Positions 1 to 7,940 of a stretch of 64,000 nt of DNA are shown piece after piece; the stretch's first letter is position 1, and the number at the start of each line of letters is the position of its first letter. A program made the position numbers and the translations under genes. The DNA is from an uncultured Acidimicrobiales bacterium. GTDB lineage: Bacteria > Actinomycetota > Acidimicrobiia > Acidimicrobiales > SHLQ01. The stretch spans positions 62,001 through 126,000 of the forward strand of contig CALHTF010000035.1 of NCBI GenBank assembly GCA_938038815.1. Reading direction: 5' to 3'. The notes beneath the pieces were generated by a model. It was given only the letters and a program-made list of their open reading frames with translations, was not told the origin of the DNA and ran no database searches.

Positions 1-1305
1 CGTATCGACCCGCTCGGCGGGCCGCGTTTCGGCGTGCCGGGCGACAATCCCTTCGCCGGCGTTCCCGGTGCCGCCGAAGAGACCTTTGCGTACGGCCTGC
101 GCGACCCGCAGACCTTTAGTTTCGCTCAGACCAGCAGCGGAGCGGTCGAGATCGTGGTTGCCGAAATTGGCTTTGAAGAGATCGAGGAGGTCGACATTTC
201 CCGCGGCGGCGAGAACTTTGGCTGGGATGCCCGAGAAGGAACCTTGCCCGTTCATCCTGATCCTGCCCGTCCACAGACCCCGATCGACCCCACCGGCCCC
301 CTGGTGGATCCGGTTGCCGAGTACGACCATCTCTTGCCGAGTCAGCAACAAAACACCCGAGCACTACCCACCGCCGCGCCGACGGCGATCATCGGCGGGT
401 TTGTCTACGAAGGGCCATCGTCAGCCGACCTTCGCGGCGAATACATCTTTGGCGATCTGGTGCGGGGTCGGTTCTTCCACACCAACGCCGCAGCCATGAC
501 CAGCGCACGCGACAACAGCACTCTTACCCCGATCAGGGAACTCTTGGTCGAGGTCGACGGGGAAGAGACGGTATTCATCGACTTGGTAAACCCTGGGGGT
601 TCACGGGCCGACCTTCGATTCGGCTTGGGTGAAGACCGCGAGCTGTACATCCTCAACAAGTGGGATCGCACCATCCGACGCATCGCCGGTAACGGCACGC
701 CCCCACCTCTGTGCAACGGGCAGCCCGCCACCATCGTGGGCACCGACGGGGCCGACGTGCTCGTGGGAACCGAAGGCGACGACGTCATCGTGGGCCTCGG
801 CGGACGGGACATTATCCGTGGAAACGACGGCAACGACATGATCTGCGGCGGCGCAGACAACGACCAGATCTCTGGCGATGCCGGATGGGACACCTTGTTC
901 GGCGAAGACGGCTCCGATCAGATCCTTGGCGGGGCGGGCAACGATCTGATTCGTGGCGGCACGGGCAATGACAAGGTGACCGGCGGCGACGGCGACGACC
1001 GCATCTTTGGCGAAGACGGGCGCGACCGGATCGAGGGCAACGCTGGCAACGACCGGATCGTCGGTGGCAACAACAACGATCGGCTCATCGGCGGCTCCGG
1101 CGACGACGTGATCAAAGGCCAAGGCGGCCGCGACCGCCTGTTCGGCAAAGCGGGCAACGACACGCTGCTCGGCGGGTTCGGCAAGGACCGACTGCTCGGT
1201 GGCGGAGGCCGCGACCGGCTCAACGGCGGCCCCGGAACCGACTTCTGTCACGGCGGAGCGGGCCGAGACACCGGGTCGCGCTGCAACGAAACCAAATCGC
1301 TCTAG
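1..1305 (+). CDS. PQQ-type sugar dehydrogenase domain fused to RTX calcium-binding repeats (5' truncated)
   Basis: The frame is open from base 1, so the gene begins upstream; the GTG at 34 is internal. The first ~230 residues resemble the C-terminal part of soluble PQQ-dependent glucose/sorbosone dehydrogenases (six-bladed propellers): the motifs YGLRDPQ, DISRGGENFGWD and FGLGEDRELYILN match that family's late blades. From about residue 240 there are 20 consecutive glycine/aspartate nonapeptides of the GGxGxDxLx type, the RTX or haemolysin-type calcium-binding repeat, which folds as a parallel beta-roll in extracellular calcium. A secreted sugar-oxidising enzyme with a calcium-folded C-terminal module is the likely role. 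The signal peptide and the first blades lie outside the window, so enzymatic completeness cannot be judged. Confidence 0.8.
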   Translation, partial: RIDPLGGPRFGVPGDNPFAGVPGAAEETFAYGLRDPQTFSFAQTSSGAVEIVVAEIGFEEIEEVDISRGGENFGWDAREGTLPVHPDPARPQTPIDPTGPLVDPVAEYDHLLPSQQQNTRALPTAAPTAIIGGFVYEGPSSADLRGEYIFGDLVRGRFFHTNAAAMTSARDNSTLTPIRELLVEVDGEETVFIDLVNPGGSRADLRFGLGEDRELYILNKWDRTIRRIAGNGTPPPLCNGQPATIVGTDGADVLVGTEGDDVIVGLGGRDIIRGNDGNDMICGGADNDQISGDAGWDTLFGEDGSDQILGGAGNDLIRGGTGNDKVTGGDGDDRIFGEDGRDRIEGNAGNDRIVGGNNNDRLIGGSGDDVIKGQGGRDRLFGKAGNDTLLGGFGKDRLLGGGGRDRLNGGPGTDFCHGGAGRDTGSRCNETKSL

Positions 1306-1325
1306 CCACCGGCCGACGCCGGTGG
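1306..1325 (+). terminator. Hairpin directly after the RTX gene stop
   Basis: CCACCGGC (1306-1313) and GCCGGTGG (1318-1325) form a perfect 8-bp stem with a CGAC tetraloop, starting at the base after the TAG stop. There is no T tract, so it may stabilise the mRNA end or act as a weak terminator. Confidence 0.45.
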
Positions 1326-1340
1326 GCGATTCTAGGTCTC

Positions 1341-1346
1341 TACACT
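1341..1346 (+). promoter_or_regulatory. -10 element (TACACT) for the SurE-like gene
   Basis: TACACT fits the actinobacterial TANNNT -10 and is identical to the -10 elements before the tetR (14443) and ABC-F (49065) genes. Transcription from about 1353 would leave a leader of about 50 nt before the ATG at 1403. No convincing -35 is visible. Confidence 0.4.
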
Positions 1347-1402
1347 GATGAATTCGGCGTTTGCGCCGATAGGTAACGAGCCCCTCTCCCCCGGTTACGG
1401 CC

Positions 1403-2257
1403 ATGCCAATCCCCCACGATCTCCCCAAGCGAATCGCCCCGCTGGTCCTGTGCGCCCTTGCGGTGGCTGCTTGCACGAGTGCGGGCGATCCCGAGTTGGT
1501 CGACGCACCGCCCACCACCCAAGCACCGACCACCACGCTCGCGCCCACCGACCTGGTGGTGCTGATCACCAACGACGACGGCGTCGAATCGCCCGGACTC
1601 GATGCCCTAGCCGCCGAACTGGCTGAGCAACCCGACACGATCGTCCACATCGTGGTCCCGGCCGAAGATCAAAGCGGCGTCGGCGACCGGCAAAGCGAAG
1701 GCGCAGCCGCAACCACGCCTGGTGAAACGGTCGCTGGGATCGAAGCGACCATCATCGATGGCACGCCCGGCGATGCCGTGGCCTATGCCGTGCGCAAACT
1801 CGACCCGGCCCCAAACCTGGTACTCGCCGGACCCAACGGCGGCCAGAACATCGGCATTTTCGCCGAGCAGTCCGCAACCCTCGGTGCTGGCAAAGTGGGC
1901 GCCCGCCTCGGCGTTCCCGGGCTCGCCGTCAACGTCGGCGCACCCGCCCCGTTCGACTACGACCAAGGCGTTGAGATCATGCTCGACTGGGTGGCCGAAA
2001 ACCGCGACGCACTCATCGACAAGTCTGCTGATCCGGCCGTCACCCTTATCAACGTGCCGAACTGCGAGAACGCCGACGGTGGCGAGTTCCGAGGCCTCAT
2101 CGAGGTTCCACTCGCCGAATCGTTTGGCGAACGTGATCCGTTCGAAACCAACTGCATCGACGAGACCGACGCGCTCACCGACGACGTCGATGCCTTCTTG
2201 GCTGGTTACGCACCGCTGACCGTTATCTCGGTCGACGAGAACCTCGAGGCGAACTAA
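1403..2257 (+). CDS. SurE-like 5'/3'-nucleotidase lipoprotein
   Basis: 284 residues. The N-terminus is a lipoprotein signal peptide (hydrophobic stretch, then lipobox AVAAC with the cysteine near residue 24), followed by a Thr/Pro/Ala-rich spacer. The mature part starts with VLITNDDGVESPG, the SurE signature whose paired aspartates bind the catalytic metal, and later has GPNGGQNIG, matching the SurE asparagine motif. SurE proteins are metal-dependent nucleoside monophosphate and exopolyphosphate phosphatases, normally cytoplasmic. Here the enzyme is predicted to be anchored outside the membrane, suggesting nucleotide or phosphate scavenging. Its last 35 bases overlap the end of the convergent GTPase gene. 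Confidence 0.8.
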   Translation: MPIPHDLPKRIAPLVLCALAVAACTSAGDPELVDAPPTTQAPTTTLAPTDLVVLITNDDGVESPGLDALAAELAEQPDTIVHIVVPAEDQSGVGDRQSEGAAATTPGETVAGIEATIIDGTPGDAVAYAVRKLDPAPNLVLAGPNGGQNIGIFAEQSATLGAGKVGARLGVPGLAVNVGAPAPFDYDQGVEIMLDWVAENRDALIDKSADPAVTLINVPNCENADGGEFRGLIEVPLAESFGERDPFETNCIDETDALTDDVDAFLAGYAPLTVISVDENLEAN

Positions 2258-3848
2258 CCCCTTCCGGGTTGCGCACTGCGTCTAGCAGGCGGCCCAGCTC
2301 TCGACGGTCGCTCAGCGCATGGTTGAGCGGCGCCACCACCTGGTCGTCGACCACCTTGTCGATGTGGGTTTCGAGCTCGTCACGAGCCTTGCGACCTCGC
2401 CTCGCGGCGCCGATGTTGGTGGGGATTTTCGCAATGAGCGCCAACAGGATCCCGAGCGCCAACCCAGCGAAGACCAACAAGGTGGGCAACGGTAGCCAAT
2501 CGTTGACCATCGGGGTTAACGGGTCGGTCTCGAGCCGGAAGAACGTACTGCCAAGGACCAACACCAACAGCCAGACCGCGCCGACGATCGCCACTAATCC
2601 AGCGAGGCGTTGCAACCACTGAAAGCCAGCCCACCACGCCGGTTTGTCGCGGGTTGCGTTGGCCGCCCGCAGCGGAACCTTGCTGATCTCGGCGAGCACA
2701 TCGGGTTGCGCTCGGCCGAGTTCGTCTCGCACGGCACTGGCCCATGCGGGCTGGAGCTTGCGGGCGGTCGCCTCGCCGGCGTCGCGGAGCGCCACACCGA
2801 CTTCGGCGTGGGCGGTAGCACTCGCTGCTGGACTGGGTAGCGAACGCAGCGGGGTCTTGCGGAACTTGTTCACCCACTTGATCGCTGGCCAGCCGGTGGC
2901 GAGTCCGGCGTCGCGCTTGTACTGCTCGGCCACGATTTCTACCGCCGAGTCGATACCCGACGCTCGGCTCAGCCCGGCCACCAAGTCGGCTCGTTCGTTT
3001 TTCGTGAACGCCTGGAGCTCTCGCTTTTGTTTGTCGCCAGACGGCGATGCAATCCCGGCGATCTCGGCCAACGAATCGGCTTCGGCGATCAGGTCGGCAT
3101 CGAGTCGAGCTACCGCTGCACGGCGTTCTTCGACAACGTTCGACAACAGGTCACGCGCCGCCTGCACGCCGTCGCCGGTGGTCGCCGACACCGGAATCAC
3201 CGTGGCGTTTGCGATGCCGTCCTCGGCGAGTCGGTTTTGGTAGTCCTCGACCACCACTGCGGGCTCGGGCAAGGTGTCGGCTTTGTTCAGCACGAACCGC
3301 ATCACTTCAGCGTGAGTGTTCAACGGGCGTAGATACTGGTCGTGCAGCGACTGGTCGGCGTACTTCTGGGGGTCGACCACCCAGATCATCATGTCGACCA
3401 GCTCGATGAGTCGGTCGACCTCCATCTGGTGAAGTTTTTGGGTCGAGTCAAAGTCGGGAAGGTCGAGCAGAACCAGCCCCTCGAGCGCCACAACGGGCTC
3501 GGCTTGGTGCCGCCGCTCGATCTTGAGCCAATCGAGCAGGTCGCTTGCCCCATCGCCCCACATCACGGCGTGGGTGTTCGACGTCGTGGGCCGCTTGACC
3601 CCGGTGGTCGAAACCTCGCTGCCGGTTAGCGCGTTAAACAGCGTCGACTTACCGGCGCCCGTCGGGCCAGCAAGGGCCACAACGGTGTGGTTCGTACCGT
3701 GCCGTAGCCGACCCCGAACTCGCTCGACCAGGGCGTTGGCGCTCGCTGAGGCGTCGGGCCCAAAGCGGGTCGCCGCCAGCTCGGCGGCCTCAGCCAGCGA
3801 GTCGACGCGAAGGGCGAGCGCACCGTGGGGAGAGTCCGGGTTCGCCAT
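2223..3848 (-). CDS. Dynamin-like GTPase, second gene of a pair
   Basis: 541 residues. The P-loop GPTGAGKS is at residues 61-68, the switch region has TTSNTHAV, the G3 motif appears as DLPDFDST and the G4 motif as NKAD. Two transmembrane helices near residues 415-480 (LVAIVGAVWLLVLVLG and LLVFAGLALGILLALIA) follow a helical middle region. This is the layout of bacterial dynamin-like or YfjP-type GTPases, which often come as adjacent pairs in actinobacteria (compare Streptomyces DynA/DynB, which act at division septa). The start lies 3 bp after the stop of the upstream partner, so the two are co-transcribed. The role in membrane remodelling is inferred. Confidence 0.75.
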   Translation of the reverse strand: MANPDSPHGALALRVDSLAEAAELAATRFGPDASASANALVERVRGRLRHGTNHTVVALAGPTGAGKSTLFNALTGSEVSTTGVKRPTTSNTHAVMWGDGASDLLDWLKIERRHQAEPVVALEGLVLLDLPDFDSTQKLHQMEVDRLIELVDMMIWVVDPQKYADQSLHDQYLRPLNTHAEVMRFVLNKADTLPEPAVVVEDYQNRLAEDGIANATVIPVSATTGDGVQAARDLLSNVVEERRAAVARLDADLIAEADSLAEIAGIASPSGDKQKRELQAFTKNERADLVAGLSRASGIDSAVEIVAEQYKRDAGLATGWPAIKWVNKFRKTPLRSLPSPAASATAHAEVGVALRDAGEATARKLQPAWASAVRDELGRAQPDVLAEISKVPLRAANATRDKPAWWAGFQWLQRLAGLVAIVGAVWLLVLVLGSTFFRLETDPLTPMVNDWLPLPTLLVFAGLALGILLALIAKIPTNIGAARRGRKARDELETHIDKVVDDQVVAPLNHALSDRRELGRLLDAVRNPEGVSSPRGSRRPR

Positions 3849-3851
3849 CGA

Positions 3852-5534
3852 TCAGACGCGAGCGCCTTGCACCGCAGCCGAAGCCTCGCGCAGTTCGCTC
3901 GCCGCATCGGCAGATGGGACGGTGCCAAGTTGCACGCCGAAGCGTGCGAGTTCGCCATCGAGCACCTGTTCGATACGCACCAACAGTCGTTGACGGGCCT
4001 GACGCGCCAAGTCGGAAACCGCTTGGTCGCCAAAGACCGCCGAGAGCACCGCTTGGCTCACCGCAGCGGTTCCGCCAGCGACCGCGGCCTCACCGCCGGT
4101 GATGCCTCCGGTTTGGGAAAACACGGCGACCATAAGCGCTACGCCGACACCGTTGATTCCGAGCGACAAGGTACGGGCCACCGCCACCTTCGACCCAGCT
4201 TGCTCGTTCACCAAGTCGAGGACTTCGACTTCCCACTCTTCGATGGTCTTTTCGATCCGGGTCCGCAGCTCGGTCGTGGCGCGGTGCAGGGTCGGTGGCG
4301 CGTCGGTCAGCGCTTGAGGTCCGCCGGGCATCGATTGCCAACCGTCGACAATGCTGATCGCTGCCTCGTCGGCGGCGTCGCGCACCAAGATCGACAGGTT
4401 GCTTTCGAGCGCACCTTGGACCTCAGCGTTGCTATCGGCGGGACTCCCGCTAAACACCGACACGATCTTGTCTCGCAGTCGACCAACGCCGGTTTGGAGC
4501 TTGCCCATCAACTCGCCGGTACCGACGTGTTCGCTCCAGCGTTCGAGTACCTCGCTCTTGAGCAAACTGCCGCTATCGAGCTCGCGGTCGACCCGCTCGA
4601 GCGCTTCTTCGTATTGCTGCACCGCAAAGGCGCGCAGCGCCTCGCCGGTGTGGGCTTGGGCTTCGACGGCGTCGGCCAATTCGTCGACCCGGTTGGGCAG
4701 CGAGTCGAGGGCGCCGTCGAGCGATTGGCGAATCATGCGGGTACGTGCGCCAGCGTCTTGGACCAGGGCGTCGAGCCAGGTCATCAACGGTTCGAGGCCG
4801 TGCGCTAGGCGCCCATCGGCGAGGTCGGTTTCGGCGACGGTAAACAGCCGGGCGTCGGAGAGCCCCTTGTCGTTCAGCATGTCTCGCAGGTGTTCGCCAA
4901 CCTGTTGCTCGGACCCCTTGGGGATCCGGTTGACGATGACCGACAACGCGACCGAGCGCTGCTGGGCACGGCCGAGGTACTCCCACGGAACCGCATCGGC
5001 GTAGCGAGCAGCGGTGGTTACAAACAGCCAAAGATCGGCGGCGCCGAGCAGCTGGGCGGCGAGATCGTGGTTGGCGACCTCGACCGAGTCGATGTCGGGC
5101 GAGTCGAGGATCGCCAGGCCAGCGCGAACCGAGGTCGAGGTTGCGACGTGCAGACCAGCGCCCGCGCTAGGCGATTCGCCAGTTGTTCGCGGGAGTCCGG
5201 GAAGCACGCCTTCGCCCAGAAACCAGGCCTCGTCGTCGGGGTGGCAGATCAGAACCGGCATGCGAGTGGTCGGACGCAACACACCCGGGGTCGAAATGTT
5301 CTCGCCGATCAGCGAATTGGTAATCGTCGACTTTCCCGCACCGGTCGAGCCGCCGAGCACCGCGAGCAAGGGCGCGTCAAGCCGATCGAGTTTGGGCAAC
5401 AGATAGTCATCGATCTGTTCCGCCAACTCATGCTGAGACCGGCGAGCATCGTCGGCCCCGCCGACATCGAGCGGCAGCTCGGTTACACCAACGCGTCGCC
5501 GAAGGGCGCGAAGCTCATCGACAAGGGAAGTCAC
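3852..5534 (-). CDS. Dynamin-like GTPase, first gene of a pair
   Basis: 560 residues, GTG start. The P-loop GSTGAGKS is at residues 62-69; it is followed by TTRMPVLI (switch I), ILDSPDIDS (G3) and NRIP in place of NKxD (G4), so base specificity may be relaxed. A helical stalk-like region follows, then a Gly/Ala-rich hydrophobic segment (VGVALMVAVFSQTGGITGG) that could insert into or span the membrane. The GTG lies 6 nt after a TAGAGT -10 element, which supports the start and suggests a leaderless message. The gene is first in a two-gene operon with the related GTPase, whose start is 3 bp away; tandem bacterial dynamins of this type work as hetero-oligomers. Confidence 0.75.
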   Translation of the reverse strand: MTSLVDELRALRRRVGVTELPLDVGGADDARRSQHELAEQIDDYLLPKLDRLDAPLLAVLGGSTGAGKSTITNSLIGENISTPGVLRPTTRMPVLICHPDDEAWFLGEGVLPGLPRTTGESPSAGAGLHVATSTSVRAGLAILDSPDIDSVEVANHDLAAQLLGAADLWLFVTTAARYADAVPWEYLGRAQQRSVALSVIVNRIPKGSEQQVGEHLRDMLNDKGLSDARLFTVAETDLADGRLAHGLEPLMTWLDALVQDAGARTRMIRQSLDGALDSLPNRVDELADAVEAQAHTGEALRAFAVQQYEEALERVDRELDSGSLLKSEVLERWSEHVGTGELMGKLQTGVGRLRDKIVSVFSGSPADSNAEVQGALESNLSILVRDAADEAAISIVDGWQSMPGGPQALTDAPPTLHRATTELRTRIEKTIEEWEVEVLDLVNEQAGSKVAVARTLSLGINGVGVALMVAVFSQTGGITGGEAAVAGGTAAVSQAVLSAVFGDQAVSDLARQARQRLLVRIEQVLDGELARFGVQLGTVPSADAASELREASAAVQGARV

Positions 5535-5540
5535 GCCTTC

Positions 5541-5546
5541 ACTCTA
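5541..5546 (-). promoter_or_regulatory. -10 element (TAGAGT) of the dynamin pair, leaderless
   Basis: Minus-strand TAGAGT is followed by six bases and the GTG start at 5534. The expected transcription start coincides with the start codon. Confidence 0.5.
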
Positions 5547-5585
5547 GGCGCTGACCAGCAGATTCGGACGCCGCCAAAACCAACA

Positions 5586-5630
5586 GCACCAAACGGAATC
5601 AGGTGGCTGACACCTGATTCGGTTTGGTGC
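5586..5630. repeat. REP-like 20-bp inverted repeat
   Basis: Arms 5586-5605 and 5611-5630 pair over 20 bp with one mismatch around a GCTGA loop; the core reads AATCAGGTG/CACCTGATT. It sits between the stop of the small basic-protein gene and the promoter of the dynamin pair. It could terminate transcription of the small gene, but the long stem and lack of a T tract look more like a mobile REP-type palindrome. Confidence 0.6.
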
Positions 5631-5655
5631 GGGTTGAGCGTGGTTTCGCTACTAG

Positions 5656-5937
5656 CTAGATGTGGGCCGCCCACTGGCGGGCCTTTTCGGACCGGACCGC
5701 GCTTCTGCGTTTCCAGTAGGGCGTTCGCCAGTGTTTCTGATTGTTCTTCCCCCGACGTTCAGTATCGAACTCTTTGTGCGGGGTCTTCCACGCACGACCT
5801 GGCTCTGGTAGGTCATCGACATCTACGGCAACTGCACCAGTGAGGGCCCGAAGCGTGCTTCGGACTCGTGATTTCTCACTGTGCTTGTGGGCTCGAATTT
5901 CCCTGCGGGTCATCGGCTCTGCGACTCGGTGCGGCAT
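5656..5937 (-). CDS. Small, very basic protein of unknown function
   Basis: 93 residues. The frame is open further upstream, but the ATG at 5937 is chosen because AGGAAAGG lies 9 bases before it, one of the strongest ribosome-binding sites in the window. The protein is rich in Arg, Lys and His throughout (for example TRREIRAHKHSEKSR and KNNQKHWRTPYWKRR) with one short hydrophobic patch (ALTGAVAVDV). There is no signal peptide and no recognised domain; nucleic-acid binding is only a guess from charge. The gene stands alone, preceded by an AT-rich region with a possible promoter about 120 bp upstream. Confidence 0.55.
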   Translation of the reverse strand: MPHRVAEPMTRREIRAHKHSEKSRVRSTLRALTGAVAVDVDDLPEPGRAWKTPHKEFDTERRGKNNQKHWRTPYWKRRSAVRSEKARQWAAHI

Positions 5938-5946
5938 GGTTGTTGG

Positions 5947-5954
5947 CCTTTCCT
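5947..5954 (-). promoter_or_regulatory. Strong Shine-Dalgarno (AGGAAAGG) fixing the 5937 start
   Basis: The purine-rich octamer, 9 nt before the ATG at 5937, selects this start over the ORF extension to 5982. A 6-bp hairpin (GTCGGT 5964-5969 with ACCGAC 5975-5980) lies just upstream in the same leader. Confidence 0.55.
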
Positions 5955-6061
5955 GGTCGATAGGTCGGTCGGGGACCGACACATGTCGTTGTGTATGGGG
6001 TGTAAAGGTTTTGCTGTTCTCTTTTTGGGTGTTCGGTAGGGACTAGGACTTTCTATCGACC

Positions 6062-6089
6062 ACTATAGCAAAGACGTGACGATAGTCAC
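6062..6089 (-). promoter_or_regulatory. Possible promoter and operator upstream of the small basic-protein gene
   Basis: Minus-strand TATAGT (6067-6062) is a near-consensus -10 in an AT-rich stretch. Beside it is the inverted repeat GTGAC-gata-GTCAC (6076-6089), placed where a repressor could block the promoter. The predicted leader to 5937 would be about 118 nt. Confidence 0.35.
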
Positions 6090-6154
6090 ACGTTTGTCAC
6101 CTAAGCTGCTGACACCGTTCGCAGCACGACTGCCCGCCAACCCCGACTCGGTCC

Positions 6155-6160
6155 TACCCT
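6155..6160 (+). promoter_or_regulatory. -10 element (TACCCT) of the 55-residue membrane protein
   Basis: TACCCT ends 6 nt before the GTG at 6167, the spacing seen at many leaderless starts in this window. Confidence 0.4.
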
Positions 6161-6166
6161 GATTGG

Positions 6167-6334
6167 GTGACCTCACTCGGAACTATCGCCACCACCGCCG
6201 CGTGGTGGAGCACCGCCATTGGCTGGACCGTCAACACGGTGCTCGTCGTGGTGTTCGTTTTGTGTGCGCTTTCGCTGTTGTACCTGGCTGCGGTCGTGGT
6301 CGCCCGGGCCTACCAGCGGGTCTTTCGCCGCTAG
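6167..6334 (+). CDS. Small single-pass membrane protein (55 aa)
   Basis: GTG start to TAG. The short protein has one clear transmembrane helix (VNTVLVVVFVLCALSLLYLAAVVV) followed by a positively charged end (ARAYQRVFRR), predicting an N-out/C-in orientation. The start is supported by a TANNNT element 6 nt upstream. Its TAG lies in a CTAG shared with the stop of the convergent BMP-type lipoprotein gene, an arrangement repeated at other convergent gene ends here. No family is recognised. Confidence 0.5.
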   Translation: MTSLGTIATTAAWWSTAIGWTVNTVLVVVFVLCALSLLYLAAVVVARAYQRVFRR

Positions 6335-7461
6335 AGCGGAAGTGCGCCGATCACGCCGTCGACCAACCAGTCCATGCGTCGAAGGTCGCCGTCGCTCAGC
6401 TGTTCGCCCTCGGCCACCCGCTCCTGACCCGATTGGTCACGCAACGGTCCGGCAAAGACCGTTCGTTCGCCCTTGGCGATCCGCTCGGCTTCTTTGGTGA
6501 CGAGTTCGGCGGCCTCGTCGTCGAGGCCCGCGACCTCGGCCAGACTCACCGTTCCGTCGTTGAGCCCGCCCCAGAAACTCTCCGGTTCATACCGGTCGGT
6601 GGCGACCGCCTCGATGATGTCGATGTAGCGCTGCTCCCAGTGGAACAAGGTAGCGGTAAGGAACGCGGTGGGGGCCGCTTCGCGCTGGTCGGTGTCGTAG
6701 CCGATCCACCGCACACCCCCCTGCTGGGCAACTTCGCCCGAAGCGGGCGAGTCTTGATGCGTTGCGATGACGTCGACCCCGATGTCGAGCAGCGCTCGTG
6801 ACGCGTTGGCCTCCACCGAAGGGTCGCTCGACGCGTTTGTCCACACGACCTCGACGGTGGCATCGGGGTTCACCAACTGTGCGCCCAAGGCGAACGCGTT
6901 GATACCCCGCACGACCTCGGGGAACGGCAACCCGGCGACATAACCAAGGCGACCGGTCGGCGAGACCGAAGCGGCCGCCATGCCGGCGAGGTACCGAGGT
7001 TCGTACATGCGTCCGTAGTAGTTGCCGAAGTTCGCATCGTTGCGCTTAAACCCATTGGCATGCTCAAAGACGACCTCGGGGAACGACACTGCCAGGCGTT
7101 CCATGGCGTTCTGGTGCTCGAACGCGGTGGCAAACACCATGTTGACGCCGTCGGTGACGATCAGGTCCGAGACGATCTCTTCAAACTCCGGGCCGTCGAG
7201 GGGAACATCTTCGACCGCAAAGGTGGTCGCGCCCGTCGTGTCGTTGGCGATAATGCGCGCTTGTTCGTGGGTGAAATTCCAGCCTGCCTCGCCGATGCCC
7301 CCGTGGTAAACCCAGACCGCCTTTATTCCTGTGGCGTCGACCAACTCGACCTCGGCCGACCCGCACGACGCCACCAAAACCACCAGCACCAGCGCCGCGG
7401 CGGCGCTGGCGGTCATGCGGCGAAAGGCGGCCGCAAATAACGAGGTATTGGGGGAAACCAC
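6331..7461 (-). CDS. BMP/PnrA-type substrate-binding lipoprotein
   Basis: About 376 residues. The signal peptide has a hydrophobic core and lipobox VASC. The mature protein follows the BMP family pattern (PnrA/Med, nucleoside- or lipid-binding type 1 periplasmic proteins): WVYHGGIGEAGWNFTHEQ near the N-terminus, then VNMVFATAFEH, and YLAGMAAASVSPTGRLGYVAG typical of BMP proteins. The second of two adjacent GTG codons lies 6 nt after TAACCT and is taken as the start; the first is at 7464. BMP proteins usually deliver purine nucleosides to an ABC permease, but no permease or ATPase gene is adjacent, so the partner must lie elsewhere. Confidence 0.8.
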   Translation of the reverse strand: MVSPNTSLFAAAFRRMTASAAAALVLVVLVASCGSAEVELVDATGIKAVWVYHGGIGEAGWNFTHEQARIIANDTTGATTFAVEDVPLDGPEFEEIVSDLIVTDGVNMVFATAFEHQNAMERLAVSFPEVVFEHANGFKRNDANFGNYYGRMYEPRYLAGMAAASVSPTGRLGYVAGLPFPEVVRGINAFALGAQLVNPDATVEVVWTNASSDPSVEANASRALLDIGVDVIATHQDSPASGEVAQQGGVRWIGYDTDQREAAPTAFLTATLFHWEQRYIDIIEAVATDRYEPESFWGGLNDGTVSLAEVAGLDDEAAELVTKEAERIAKGERTVFAGPLRDQSGQERVAEGEQLSDGDLRRMDWLVDGVIGALPL

Positions 7462-7467
7462 CACGCG

Positions 7468-7473
7468 AGGTTA
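7468..7473 (-). promoter_or_regulatory. -10 element (TAACCT) of the BMP-type gene, leaderless
   Basis: TAACCT on the minus strand lies 6 nt before the GTG at 7461. Confidence 0.45.
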
Positions 7474-7501
7474 ACGCCGTTTTGGGATAACTGGTTTGCA
7501 C

Positions 7502-7921
7502 CTACCGGGCGAAAACCTGCGAGTCGTCGCTGAATGCCTTGAACTCCAGGGCGTTACCTGATGGGTCGACGAAAAAGCAGGTTCGCTGTTCGCCAACCTC
7601 GCCCGCAAAACGGATCTGGGGCTCGATGATGAACTCGACGTTGGCGGCGGTCAGTCGCTCGGCGAGTTGCTCCCACGCGTCGACATCGAGCAAGACACCA
7701 AAGTGGCTCGCCGGGACCGCTTGGCCATCGACGGTGTTGGTCGATACGGGCGAGCAGTCGTCAGGCGATAGGTGGGCGACGATTTGGTGACCGTAGAGGT
7801 CGAAGTCAACCCACGTCTCGGCGCTGCGACCCTCGGGGCATCCGAGCAGCCCACCATAGAACTCGCGGGCGGCCGTGAGGTCGTGGACCGGGAAAGCGAG
7901 ATGAAAGCGAGAACGAGTCAT
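7502..7921 (-). CDS. VOC-family (glyoxalase/dioxygenase-like) protein
   Basis: 139 residues, one vicinal-oxygen-chelate domain of two beta-alpha-beta-beta-beta modules. [23 protein letters not shown] is the usual opening with the metal-ligand histidine, and [16 protein letters not shown] is the usual closing motif with the ligand glutamate. The central [20 protein letters not shown] matches the second module. Single-domain VOC proteins include glyoxalases, resistance proteins and dioxygenases; the substrate cannot be read from sequence. It stands alone, 40 bp from the BMP-type gene in the same direction. Confidence 0.8.
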   Translation of the reverse strand: MTRSRFHLAFPVHDLTAAREFYGGLLGCPEGRSAETWVDFDLYGHQIVAHLSPDDCSPVSTNTVDGQAVPASHFGVLLDVDAWEQLAERLTAANVEFIIEPQIRFAGEVGEQRTCFFVDPSGNALEFKAFSDDSQVFAR

Positions 7922-7940
7922 GTTCCCAGTTTGTCATCGA

